The notes beneath the pieces were generated by a model. The model was not told where the DNA came from, searched no databases, and worked only from the letters and a program-made list of their open reading frames with translations. A stretch of 64,000 nt of DNA from an uncultured Bacteroidales bacterium (GTDB lineage Bacteria; Bacteroidota; Bacteroidia; Bacteroidales; WCHB1-69). The stretch is from positions 1 through 64,000 of the forward strand of contig CAJOFD010000002.1 in the NCBI GenBank assembly GCA_905233585.1. The letters run 5' to 3'. The first letter of the stretch is position 1. Each line of letters begins with the position of its first letter. This document shows positions 55,310 to 63,940 of this stretch, in pieces. The position numbers were made by a program, and so were the translations under genes.

Positions 55310-55609
55310 ATGTTAGATACTTTTTCAACACCTACTGATATAGCCCAAGAGGTCGCTATGCGTGTTCGGCAACGGCGTATAGAACAAGGTTTAACACAAG
55401 CGGATTTGTCTGTACGAGCAGGATTGCCTATATCTACTTATCGTCGTTTTGAGCAAAGGGGGCAGATTTCATTTAATGGTCTTTTGCAAATTGCTTTTGC
55501 TTTAAATTGCATGGAAGACTTTAAACTGTTGTTTGCCACTCGCACATGGGCAACAATAGATGAGATGCTTGATGCAAAACCCACCAAAAAACGTGTTCGC
55601 CATGATTGA
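55310..55609 (+). CDS. hipB: HipB-like helix-turn-helix antitoxin
   Basis: The product (99 aa) is a Cro/C1-type HTH protein (MRVRQRRIEQGLTQADLS with the recognition helix GLPISTYRRFEQRG). It should bind operators in its own promoter region and neutralise the HipA-like kinase encoded next. The stop codon overlaps the hipA ATG (CATGATTGA), 8 bp. An ATG at 55277 in frame would add 11 residues but overlaps the -7 box. The C-terminus is basic. Confidence 0.85.
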   Translation: MLDTFSTPTDIAQEVAMRVRQRRIEQGLTQADLSVRAGLPISTYRRFEQRGQISFNGLLQIAFALNCMEDFKLLFATRTWATIDEMLDAKPTKKRVRHD

Positions 55610-56702
55610 TATACAACAAATAGCAGTATGGATGCATGGCAGGCAGGTCGGACGGTTGGCATTGACTCCACAAAGACCTCAAATTTGTGCTTTTGAATAT
55701 TCGCAAGAATGGCTACAATATGGATTTTCCATTTCACCATTTGAGTTGCCATTGTCGCGAGGCGTAAAATTGGCTTCCTATCATCCTTTTAATGGACTTT
55801 TCGGAGTGTTTGCAGATAGCCTGCCTGATGGTTGGGGACAATTGATTTTATACCGTTATTTGGCACAACATGGCATCAATGCTCGTAATCTTAATCCTTT
55901 ACAGCAATTATCTTTGGTGGGAAGCAATGGGCGGGGTGCATTGGAATATTATCCAGACAAAAGTGTTCGTAATATAAAAGAATATATTGATATAGAACGC
56001 ATTGCGTCAGAGGCTCATGCTGTTTTGGAAGACAATGCCTATCAAGGTGAGGCTATAGAGGAACTTGTTAGACGTGGTGGTTCTCCCGGTGGGGCAAGAC
56101 CCAAAATTTTTATGCAATGCGATGGTATTGAATGGCTTGTGAAATTTCGGGCAAGGGTAGATAAACAATCTATTGGCAAGGAAGAATATTATTATTCTCT
56201 TCTGGCTAAAAAATGTGGTATAGAAATGCCTGAAACGCGTATGTTTGACGATAAATGGTTTGGGGTAAAACGTTTTGATCGCGAAAACGAACAAAAAATA
56301 CATACAGTTAGTGCTGCCGGACTATTGCAGGCGGATTATACTATTCCATGTATAGATTATTATCACCTATTTAATATTTCAGCACGGCTATCTCATTCAA
56401 TGGAAGAAATGTGGAAAATTTATCGGCTGATGTGTTTTAATATACTAATAGGTAATCATGATGATCATGCCAAGAATTTTTCTTTTATTTATAATAATGG
56501 GTGGCGTTTTGCTCCAGCGTATGATATTTTGCCTTGTGGAATGAAAGGTGATTATCATACAACTTCGGTCAATGACAATCCTTTACCGACCAAACAAGAC
56601 GTGTTGGCATTGGCTCAAAAGGTAGGCTTAGATTCTGCTAAAGCCGTGCGTATATATGATGAAATAGAGAATGTCTGTAGAGAAAGGAAAGACTATAAAT
56701 AA
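55602..56702 (+). CDS. hipA: HipA-like serine/threonine kinase toxin
   Basis: The product (366 aa) is a HipA-family kinase. HipA phosphorylates a tRNA synthetase and drives growth arrest. A Gly-rich GGSPGGARPK (159-168) is the ATP loop region, Lys181 (LVKF) the likely ATP-binding Lys, Asp287 in NHDDHAKNFSF the catalytic Asp, and Asp308 in AYDILP the metal-binding Asp. The N-terminal subdomain (about 1-110) includes ADSLPDGWGQ, typical of the family. All catalytic motifs are present, so it should be active. The upstream ATG at 55560 extends into hipB and is less likely. Repeats flank the module on both sides. Confidence 0.88.
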   Translation: MIDIQQIAVWMHGRQVGRLALTPQRPQICAFEYSQEWLQYGFSISPFELPLSRGVKLASYHPFNGLFGVFADSLPDGWGQLILYRYLAQHGINARNLNPLQQLSLVGSNGRGALEYYPDKSVRNIKEYIDIERIASEAHAVLEDNAYQGEAIEELVRRGGSPGGARPKIFMQCDGIEWLVKFRARVDKQSIGKEEYYYSLLAKKCGIEMPETRMFDDKWFGVKRFDRENEQKIHTVSAAGLLQADYTIPCIDYYHLFNISARLSHSMEEMWKIYRLMCFNILIGNHDDHAKNFSFIYNNGWRFAPAYDILPCGMKGDYHTTSVNDNPLPTKQDVLALAQKVGLDSAKAVRIYDEIENVCRERKDYK

Positions 56703-56779
56703 AAATAATTGGTTTTGTGAAAAAATAAGAGGTAAAAAATAATATTTTGTAGGTACACACTGCGTGCGTCCGTTTTTAT

Positions 56780-56812
56780 AACACTTTCTTTGATAACCCC
56801 AAAGAAAGTGTT
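56780..56812. repeat. Perfect 12-bp palindrome
   Basis: AACACTTTCTTT / AAAGAAAGTGTT (56780-56791 and 56801-56812) with loop GATAACCCC. No T run follows on the plus strand. Confidence 0.65.
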
Positions 56813-57047
56813 GCAAAGAAAGGGTTTCGCGGTGAGAAACATTTTCTAAAAAAAGTGAAACTTCTCGTTAAAACTGCAACACTATTATTTGTTTCATAGG
56901 TTGAGAACATTGGTTTTGCAGATATAATTTTTCAAAAATTCGGATTTTTTAACTTGTTTGCCCATTTTTTCCATGCAGTTTTTTTACGCTCCAAGTTTCA
57001 CATTTTTGACGAAAATAACTCTAAACCCGCAATTTTATTGACCTCAC

Positions 57048-57082
57048 CCCCAACCCCTCTCCAGCTTGGAGAGGGGTTGGGG
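57048..57082. repeat. Perfect 16-bp GC-rich palindrome
   Basis: CCCCAACCCCTCTCCA and its complement (57048-57063 and 57067-57082) leave a three-base loop. Its C/G richness contrasts sharply with the AT-rich flanks. Confidence 0.75.
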
Positions 57083-57093
57083 AAATGGTATTG

Positions 57094-57186
57094 TAGGGAC
57101 GCACGCAGTGCGTCCCTATGTCAAATACGGCTACCATAATATGGCAGCCCTATAAATTACACGGGTATTTCAGTAGGCACAAGACA
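57094..57186. repeat. Best-preserved composite copy of the modular repeat
   Basis: In order: TAGGGACGCAC-GCA-GTGCGTCCCTA (57094-57118), CAAATACGGCTACCATAATATGGCAGCCC (57122-57150), and ACACGGGTATTTCAGTAGGC (57159-57178). The last module is the inverse of the AATATCCGT module at 85-120 and 16213-16250. Confidence 0.7.
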
Positions 57187-57417
57187 TGAAAAAACAAAGC
57201 CAATATAAATGTAGGTATGTTGTATAAAAACGCTTATTTTATCACCAATTTCCGCACCTTGTTATCGATGCGAACAAAATTTTACATATTTTTTGTTTAC
57301 TATTTATATTAAAATAAAATATTTAGAATAAATGTAAATATACAATATAATATATTAAAAATCAATATATTATATTGTATAAAATATTTTTTTACAATGT
57401 GCTATAAAAAAATTATA

Positions 57418-57425
57418 TATATTTG
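57418..57425 (+). promoter_or_regulatory. -7 box for the lipoprotein trio
   Basis: TATATTTG matches the consensus 28 bp before the first lipoprotein start. Confidence 0.55.
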
Positions 57426-57453
57426 TAAAAAATTTATTAACTAAATATATATC

Positions 57454-57918
57454 ATGAAAAAAATAAGTTTTATTGGTTGTGTAATTATTGCTATTGGTGT
57501 ATTCGTGTTTGTTTCATGTAAAAAAGAAAACGAGACTATTCAAAAAAGTATTGTAAAAAACGATAAAAATCACAAAGAAGCACAGAAACCTTATTATGAA
57601 ATGAAACCTTGTCTAACAGATGATGACGAAGATGGTATCTTATGCCAAGCGTGTCTTTGGCAACCTACATATCAGTGTTCGCTACCTCACCCTTGTATTG
57701 CATTATCTGAATTAGAATCATTATTTCCCTCTACAATGTCCTATGAAAAGGTCGAAGATTTGTTTGATGAAATGTTAGCAGACTATGGAAGTTTTGAAAA
57801 TATTCCGTTAACAAAATCTAATGTACTACATTATTGGAATTTATTTCAATTTTTATATGAAAAGGGTGAAATGATAACAACTCCTCAAAATTTATATGAC
57901 AATGCCCGTGAAGAATAA
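57454..57918 (+). CDS. Cys-containing lipoprotein, unknown function
   Basis: The product (154 aa) is a lipoprotein (lipobox FVSC, Cys22). After a short charged linker a Cys cluster follows (PCLTDDDEDGILCQACLWQ, then CSLPHPC), five to six cysteines in all, with an acidic DDDEDG loop that could bind calcium or metal. The rest is helical. I recognise no family. It leads a three-gene lipoprotein unit (57454, 57934, 59045), with 3- to 15-bp gaps or overlap, suggesting that the three act together at the outer membrane. Confidence 0.6.
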   Translation: MKKISFIGCVIIAIGVFVFVSCKKENETIQKSIVKNDKNHKEAQKPYYEMKPCLTDDDEDGILCQACLWQPTYQCSLPHPCIALSELESLFPSTMSYEKVEDLFDEMLADYGSFENIPLTKSNVLHYWNLFQFLYEKGEMITTPQNLYDNAREE

Positions 57919-57933
57919 CAAATGGTATTATTA

Positions 57934-59052
57934 ATGAAAATAAAACTATTCATATTCTTTCTACTATCTTGCTTGTTCGCTTGTCAATACAATAAACATG
58001 ACATAAGTTATCACATAACAAGAGATACATTGGTGAATGTGCCACTTTATGCACAAAAAGGGTTTTATGAAAATGATAGTGGCATTTATTTCTATTGCAA
58101 GCCGATACAATATGATTCTTTATGTGTGTATAAGATTGGTGAAAATGAAACATTTAATTTTTATAACTATTTAAAGATACCCTCTGTTTTTGCCGATTCT
58201 GTTGATTGCAACCATGAGGTGTCCCAGTGGATATTGGTCAATTTAGACACAATAATTGCATTGGGTAATCAAACTCTCAATTTCTTGGATATGAAAAACG
58301 ATACTGTTTTTCATACTTTTCCCTTGGAAGGAGATGGTTATGTGTTAGATGCTTTGTGTATGAATAGTTTACAATGGAACAAAAATAGGCAGGTCTTACC
58401 TTTGCGTTATGTAAATTATGGCAACATAAAAGAACGAACGTATAATGGTGATGTTGAAATGGTTGCAGAATATTCTCTTGAAAAGGGCTTGCAGCCCATC
58501 GCCCCCAAATATCCTTTTGAGATAAGTGATTCTTATCTGAAAGATTATACTTTTTTGCCCCCGTGTCTTGTTATGCTTGCTTCCCATGAAGATATGTTTG
58601 TCTATGCCTTTTCAACTTCCTCTTTATTAATTTGTTATGATGCAAAAAACAATAAAGTGGATTCATTTTACCTAAACAACGAAAACTACAAACCTTTGCC
58701 TCAATTGGATACAACAGGGATGGCACAAATTTCACGCTCTAATTTTATTGGGCGACAATCTTTGGTAAATTTTTATTATACAGATTTGCTGTACGATGCC
58801 TATAAGGGTATTTATTATCGTTTTTTCAAAAAAGACATGCCATTAAAAAATGAAAAAGGATTTTTTAATACTTGGGACGATGTTATCTATGGGGTTACAT
58901 TGATAGACAATAAATTTAATATCATTGGCGATGTTTGTTTCCAACCTAAAGAATACCGACAAACTAATTTTGTAACATCAAAAGGGCTTTATAGTGCATC
59001 GCAAAAAAATGGCAACACAATAATCTACAAACTGAACTTTGACTATGAATAA
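57934..59052 (+). CDS. DUF4221-like beta-propeller lipoprotein
   Basis: The product (372 aa) is a lipoprotein (MKIKLFIFFLLSCLFAC). The beta-rich pattern with repeated N-D-S/K-T stretches and motifs such as RQTNFVTSKGLY and GNTIIYKLNF at the C-terminus resembles DUF4221 proteins of Bacteroidota, which are thought to fold as propellers. No function is known. An ATG at 57922 would add four residues. It lies 15 bp after the Cys-rich lipoprotein gene and overlaps the next gene by 8 bp. Confidence 0.6.
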   Translation: MKIKLFIFFLLSCLFACQYNKHDISYHITRDTLVNVPLYAQKGFYENDSGIYFYCKPIQYDSLCVYKIGENETFNFYNYLKIPSVFADSVDCNHEVSQWILVNLDTIIALGNQTLNFLDMKNDTVFHTFPLEGDGYVLDALCMNSLQWNKNRQVLPLRYVNYGNIKERTYNGDVEMVAEYSLEKGLQPIAPKYPFEISDSYLKDYTFLPPCLVMLASHEDMFVYAFSTSSLLICYDAKNNKVDSFYLNNENYKPLPQLDTTGMAQISRSNFIGRQSLVNFYYTDLLYDAYKGIYYRFFKKDMPLKNEKGFFNTWDDVIYGVTLIDNKFNIIGDVCFQPKEYRQTNFVTSKGLYSASQKNGNTIIYKLNFDYE

Positions 59053-59497
59053 GATATGTATATTATTTGGTTTGACTATTTTAGTCTTGGCTTGTAGTAA
59101 TCATACTGAAATACAACCAATAGGACAAGAACAATCGTTGGTTTATTCAGAAGAAAAATTATTGATAGATTATTTATACACATATCATAATAATGAGATA
59201 AAAGATGATGACTATTGGTTGTTGACATTCCGTACGGCAAATATTTGTAAAACATGTAGAAAAACTCCTTTGGATACAATTTTAAAATATGTTATATCAG
59301 AAAAAGAAGATAGTTTATACATTCTCTTGGATAATCCTAATGAATCTAAAAATATAAAATCGCAATACAATAACAACTTGCATTGTTTGAGTGGAAAGGC
59401 TAAACTATTGAATCAATATGGGATTCCTCAATTAGAACCATTGCTTTTCCATATTCAAAATAAAAAGGTACTTGCTGTCAGTTATTATGATAATTAA
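59045..59497 (+). CDS. CxxC lipoprotein, third gene of the trio
   Basis: The product (150 aa) is a lipoprotein (LVLAC, lipobox near residue 17). A CKTC motif (NICKTCRK) near residue 77 could be a redox or metal site. The overall fold is not recognised; thioredoxin-like is possible but the surrounding WC-x-C context is missing. It overlaps the previous gene by 8 bp, so the two are translationally coupled. Function is unknown. Confidence 0.55.
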   Translation: MNKICILFGLTILVLACSNHTEIQPIGQEQSLVYSEEKLLIDYLYTYHNNEIKDDDYWLLTFRTANICKTCRKTPLDTILKYVISEKEDSLYILLDNPNESKNIKSQYNNNLHCLSGKAKLLNQYGIPQLEPLLFHIQNKKVLAVSYYDN

Positions 59498-59584
59498 ATT
59501 TATAATTGCCCCAAAAGTGCATAAATAATTTATAAGAGATATAAATCAAGCACTTAATTTTCAAAGACAATAAACTTACATAGT

Positions 59585-59678
59585 CAATGTGTCCCTACAT
59601 CAAATACGGCTGCCATAGTATGACAGCTGTACAAAATATTTTGTATTTTTGTAGAAACGTTCTACGGAACGTTTCTAC
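59585..59678. repeat. Repeat copy and bidirectional terminator between convergent genes
   Basis: Positions 59585-59630 carry GTGTCCCTACATCAAATACGG and the imperfect GGCTGCCATA / TATGACAGC hairpin. Next, GTAGAAACGTTC / GAACGTTTCTAC (59651-59662 and 59667-59678) form a 12-bp perfect stem followed by a T run. It lies between the last lipoprotein gene and the leftward riboflavin synthase gene. Confidence 0.7.
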
Positions 59679-59709
59679 ATTTTTAGATATGCAATACCTA
59701 TGCAATTTG

Positions 59710-60315
59710 TTATTTGGCTTCCATATATTGTTTTAGCAGTCGGGCAACGTATTTTCCAAAGACATCAAATTCAATATTTACTTTTGTTCCGACTTTGAAG
59801 TTGTGAAAATTGGTCACTTTTTGAGTATAAGGAATTATGGCAACCGAAAACATGCCCGGGGCGGAATCTACCACGGTAAGGCTCACGCCATTGACGGAAA
59901 TGGAGCCTTTGGGAACGGTGATATTTTCTTCTTGCGGTTCATATTCAAAATAATAGCGCCAGCTGCCGTTTTCGTCAACCACTTTTGTGCAGGTTGCGGT
60001 TTGGTCCACGTGTCCTTGAACAATGTGTCCGTCGAAACGTCCGTCCATTTTCATGCTGCGTTCCAAATTGATTTCATAACCTTTTTGCCATGTGGACAAA
60101 TTTGTTTTGAGCATGGTTTCCAACATGGCTGTAACAACATATTGTTTTTTTTCTTTATCCACTTTTACAACGGTTAAACAACATCCGTCATGACTCATGC
60201 TTTGGTCTATAGCCAATTCGTCTGCAAAATCCACTTCAACAACAAAGTGTACATTTGTATTATCTTTAATAATGTCAATAACTTTTCCTGTTTTTTCTAC
60301 GATTCCTGTAAACAT
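59710..60315 (-). CDS. ribE: Riboflavin synthase alpha chain
   Basis: The product (201 aa) converts two molecules of 6,7-dimethyl-8-ribityllumazine into riboflavin. It has two tandem lumazine-binding barrels: the first starts MFTGIVEKTGKV and contains DGCCLTVV, the second contains GHIVQGHVDQTA and NGVSLTVVD. The chosen ATG (60315) matches the family N-terminus MFTGIV; an ATG at 60345 would overlap the next gene's 3' end. It lies 19 bp after the T9SS protein gene on the same strand, possibly read from that transcript. Confidence 0.93.
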   Translation of the reverse strand: MFTGIVEKTGKVIDIIKDNTNVHFVVEVDFADELAIDQSMSHDGCCLTVVKVDKEKKQYVVTAMLETMLKTNLSTWQKGYEINLERSMKMDGRFDGHIVQGHVDQTATCTKVVDENGSWRYYFEYEPQEENITVPKGSISVNGVSLTVVDSAPGMFSVAIIPYTQKVTNFHNFKVGTKVNIEFDVFGKYVARLLKQYMEAK

Positions 60316-60334
60316 AATATCTATTTTTATTTTT

Positions 60335-62896
60335 TTATCTTGCAAGTGTAATCGACCCTGTTATAGTTCGGGAGGCGATGCCTTTGAGTGTGTATTCATT
60401 AACAACACAGACATAGTAATAAACGCCGTCAGAACAAGGTTTTTTTGTTTGTTTGCTTGTCCCGTCCCAATTGATATTGGGGTCGTTGGTTTCAAAAACA
60501 ATATTTCCCCAACGGTTGTAAATAGTAATAGTTGCACTTTCAACAAAATCAAAGTCGTAAGGTGTAAACACATCGTTGATACCGTCTCCGTTTGGGGTGA
60601 AAATGTTGGGTAGTTTATAGTTGTCGCACAAATCGTTGCCGAAACAAGTTATATTGCAACTGTCGCATTCATTTCCATTGGTATCAATGGCGGTTACCAT
60701 CCAACAACCGATCACTGAAATCATATTGACCAATTGATATTTGGTTGTTTCGGCGGAGACACTGTCATAGATTTCAAAATCGGAGTTATAATTCGGTTTG
60801 TAATGAATATAAAATTGGGCAATGTCATTTGCTTGGCAGGTGTCTATAGACCAATGCAGTTCAATGGATTTGCAATCGGTTTCGCCACTTAAAACAGGGC
60901 AACAAGGCGGTTCTCCGTCAAATGGGGTAACACTTATTGTTTGCGACAAGTTGAGCAAAGGTCTGATAATGTTCGTATCGGCATAGTTGCCCCACGATTG
61001 TACAAAGTAGGTATATTGTTGCTCGTTTTGCAACCCCGAATCCATATAATAATTTTCAGACACACAATCTATCGAGTCAAAATTTTGAGTCTGTTCGTTG
61101 TATCTGTAAACGGTGTATTGATAATTGTCCCACGAAACATTTTCTTTCCACTCAAGTAAAATAGCGGTATTGTAAGCCGTGGAGTGGAGGAAAACAGATG
61201 ACGATATTTCCGATTCTCCCATTAATGTTTTTTCATGGGTATAATTAAACATTTTTACACGGTAATAAAAAATATTTTCTTTTGTATTTTGTTGCCGGTG
61301 GGTGTAATTGTACAAGCCGTCAGGGAAACTGTCCACCAGCACAAAATGATTGGTGTCGTTAAGACTGGCATACAATTCAAAACGATAAGGACCTTGGTAT
61401 TGTGAGGTGTCAATATCTTTTGGTTTGAGCCATGCGATGTCTGTTTCTCCGCTGTCGGTATCGGTTTTGACAATGCTTATTTTTGTCAAAATAGGTTTGG
61501 TTTGGGGAACAATAGCACAGGCTTCGTTGGAAGCGTAACTTTCGCTTTTGTCTGCCAATTGTGCGGTTATCAGATAGCAATATTCCGTTGCCTGACTTAA
61601 TCCCGTATGATTATTGTCGTCAATAAAAGACGTTTGTCCGATGGGTACTGAGGCAATCAACTGATAGCCCGTATAATCGGGTATGCCCGTTTGGCAATGG
61701 TCGGGAACAAAACCAGACCTGCCCTTTCTGCGATAGATGAGATATTTTTGGGCATATTGATAGCAAGGCGTATGATTCCACGATAGGGCAATAGCGCTTT
61801 CAAATGCTGTGGCTTGCACATTGACGGGAGCGGGGCAAACAATGGAAATGCTTACCGTCTGTTGTTTTATCAAATGAATAGGCAAACCGTTGTCCATAGC
61901 TTTAAAAACAACATAATAGGGTTGTTTCCGGATGTGTCCGCAATCGGTTTGCCAAACAAAATTGTTGCTTGCCGTTCCATAACCGTATGCGGTGTCAAAA
62001 ACAGCGGGTGAATTTGCCAAAGACAAAGGTTCTCCCATGCCTGACAGGGTAACAAGCTGAGTGTTAGTGTCAGTGGCAGTTACCGCAAACGAAAGCAATG
62101 TGCCTGCTTCGATACAGGTATCTGTTATGGTGTATATTTCAGGCGGTTTGTTATCACAAGCGGTAATGGCTATCTGCATATCCCGAATAATAGAACTGAT
62201 TTTGATGCCGTTGCGATATTCTTCTATAAGAATGGCGATATTGTATTCTCCTTGCATCATAGGATAATTCCAAACAAAATCCCCTGTTTGGGGGTCAATG
62301 GAAATGCTGTTGCCTGCAGCGGGAAGGCTATAACCCGGTATTGTCGTACCATTGAATCCCCGACAATCCACCAACGAAAATGACAAACTGTCCCCGTCCG
62401 GATCAACGGCAACGGGATTGTGGTAAAAAATCTCTCCCACACAACCTACATCGATAGGCGGGTTTTGCAGAACGGGCGAATTGTTGGGTTTGAGAAAACT
62501 GTTGATGGTGATAATGGTTTCAACATAAAAAGGAATATTTACCGAATTGGGAATATTGACAATGCCTTGATTTCTGTTTTCATCTTCCACTGAAACGGTA
62601 TAACTGCCCGAGGCAGGAAAGGTATGTTGTGCAACATATAGGTTCCTATTAATATCATTGCCGATATATGTTTTGGAAACTCTCGGCACAAGCGTGGTAG
62701 TGCCGTCCCCCCAATTGAGTTCCAATTCGGGTCTGTCGGCCAGACTGACAGAATAGGTATAAGTGAGCAGGGTAAATTCGTAGGTGGTGCCGCTAATATG
62801 CCTATAGGTGATTTCTCCGGCACGCTCATGTGTGGCGAAAACAAGCACTCTGCAAAAGAGCAATAAGCCTATAAAAACGAATTTGACCTTATACAT
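60335..62896 (-). CDS. Surface protein with T9SS type B (gliding-motility-associated) C-terminal domain
   Basis: The product (853 aa) has a signal peptide (MYKVKFVFIGLLLFCRVLVFA). An N-terminal PKD-like domain with LNWGDGTTT follows, then a cadherin-like segment (VAVDPDGDSLSFSLVDC) that probably binds calcium. The middle consists of Ig or fibronectin III-like repeats. The last ~95 residues are the type B sorting domain: NIFTPNGDGINDVFTP, YNRWGNIVFE, INWDGTSKQTKK and SDGVYYYVCVVN. It is a second example of the domain found in the giant PKD protein at 11114. A -7 box lies at 62953-62960. Confidence 0.88.
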   Translation of the reverse strand: MYKVKFVFIGLLLFCRVLVFATHERAGEITYRHISGTTYEFTLLTYTYSVSLADRPELELNWGDGTTTLVPRVSKTYIGNDINRNLYVAQHTFPASGSYTVSVEDENRNQGIVNIPNSVNIPFYVETIITINSFLKPNNSPVLQNPPIDVGCVGEIFYHNPVAVDPDGDSLSFSLVDCRGFNGTTIPGYSLPAAGNSISIDPQTGDFVWNYPMMQGEYNIAILIEEYRNGIKISSIIRDMQIAITACDNKPPEIYTITDTCIEAGTLLSFAVTATDTNTQLVTLSGMGEPLSLANSPAVFDTAYGYGTASNNFVWQTDCGHIRKQPYYVVFKAMDNGLPIHLIKQQTVSISIVCPAPVNVQATAFESAIALSWNHTPCYQYAQKYLIYRRKGRSGFVPDHCQTGIPDYTGYQLIASVPIGQTSFIDDNNHTGLSQATEYCYLITAQLADKSESYASNEACAIVPQTKPILTKISIVKTDTDSGETDIAWLKPKDIDTSQYQGPYRFELYASLNDTNHFVLVDSFPDGLYNYTHRQQNTKENIFYYRVKMFNYTHEKTLMGESEISSSVFLHSTAYNTAILLEWKENVSWDNYQYTVYRYNEQTQNFDSIDCVSENYYMDSGLQNEQQYTYFVQSWGNYADTNIIRPLLNLSQTISVTPFDGEPPCCPVLSGETDCKSIELHWSIDTCQANDIAQFYIHYKPNYNSDFEIYDSVSAETTKYQLVNMISVIGCWMVTAIDTNGNECDSCNITCFGNDLCDNYKLPNIFTPNGDGINDVFTPYDFDFVESATITIYNRWGNIVFETNDPNINWDGTSKQTKKPCSDGVYYYVCVVNEYTLKGIASRTITGSITLAR

Positions 62897-62952
62897 TATT
62901 ATCTTAACGAGATTATCTTAACGAGCGAATAATTGTTCTTATATCAAATTTA

Positions 62953-62960
62953 CAAAGATA
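62953..62960 (-). promoter_or_regulatory. -7 box for the 853-residue T9SS protein
   Basis: On the minus strand this reads TATCTTTG, 57 bp before the start codon. Confidence 0.55.
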
Positions 62961-63015
62961 ATCAAATTTTTCTTTGGTTTTGCATTAGCGAAAAAAGAGT
63001 ATATATTTTTGATTT

Positions 63016-63048
63016 TTTGTTTGATAATATATTTTTTTATTATATTTG
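63016..63048 (+). promoter_or_regulatory. Promoter (-33 TTTG and -7 TATATTTG) for the tail-fibre-like gene
   Basis: TTTG at 63016-63019 and TATATTTG at 63041-63048 are 21 bp apart, the best-spaced Bacteroidota promoter in the window, ending 47 bp before the start codon. Confidence 0.65.
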
Positions 63049-63095
63049 CACTTTAAAAATAAGTGTTATTAATTATAAACTAAATTTATAAAGAT

Positions 63096-63940
63096 ATGAA
63101 AACAATTAGATTTTTGGTGATGACAATCATCTTTTCAGTAGCGGCAATGGCTGCAAATGCCCAATTTACGGATACGACAAGTGGAGGAACAAGGACAACA
63201 TATTGGGAAACTTCCCCAATATTTGGAACTAGTAATTATTCTATTGGAACATCAAATTTCTCTCCCTTTCGGGTAAAAACCAATGATTCTTTGCGTATGT
63301 ATGTCGGAGCAGACGGCAATATAGGCTTGAATACTTCAGAACCCTTTCAAATGCTTCATGTGGTGGATGGAAATATTCTATTGAGTCACACATCAAGTTA
63401 TCTCACCAATGGCTCAAAGGCTCCTGGGTCGCAAAATGGAAGTTTGTTGTTCGGTGCGGATATTGATGGCAATATTCCGTATGGCAATTGGGTATAGAAT
63501 ATTTAAATATTACGGAAGACAGTCTGTTCGGTTTGAATTTTTGGCAACCATGGAATAATATGGGCAACAATGGTGTCAATTTTCTCCTTTTTTTGCATGA
63601 CAACGGCAATGTGGGTATAGGGACTTGTTATCCGCAAGCAAAATTAGCCGTAAACGGCGGTATTTTGGCAAAAAGCGTAAAAGTGAATACCAGTGCCTCC
63701 TACTGGCCGGACTTTGTTTTTGCCCCAGAATATAAACTGATGAATCTCTATGAGTTGGAAAATTTTGTAAATACCAATAAACATTTACCCAATGTTCCCT
63801 CTGCAAAGGAAGTGGAAAAACAAGGCAACGTGGACTTGGGCGAGATGAATGCCCTTTTGTTGCAAAAAGTGGAGGAACTAACCCGATATGTGATTGACTT
63901 GCAAAAGCAAATTGATGAACTGAAAAACGGGAAGGAGTAG
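63096..63940 (+). pseudogene. Frameshifted tail-fibre-like secreted protein
   Basis: Two frames spell one protein. The first (from ATG 63096) has a signal peptide (MTIIFSVAAMAANA) and runs to GNIPYGNW. A one-base loss in a G run at about 63489-63491 stops it (TAG at 63495). The second frame resumes with GIEYLNITEDSLFG and ends with NTNKHLPNVPSAKEVEKQG, LGEMNALLLQKVEELT and a coiled coil. This C-terminal end is common in Bacteroidota tail-fibre or endosialidase-chaperone-like proteins. An intact version would have about 281 residues. It is otherwise undamaged, so a sequencing error is possible. Confidence 0.75.

Larger units (their letters stand above)
56703..57417. other. Accessory intergenic region with dense palindromes
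   Basis: There is no gene in this 0.7-kb stretch. It holds a degenerate repeat module (56748-56775), a 12-bp hairpin (56780-56812), a CCCCAACCCC palindrome (57048-57082), a composite copy of the modular repeat (57094-57186) and AT-rich flanks. Confidence 0.55.
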
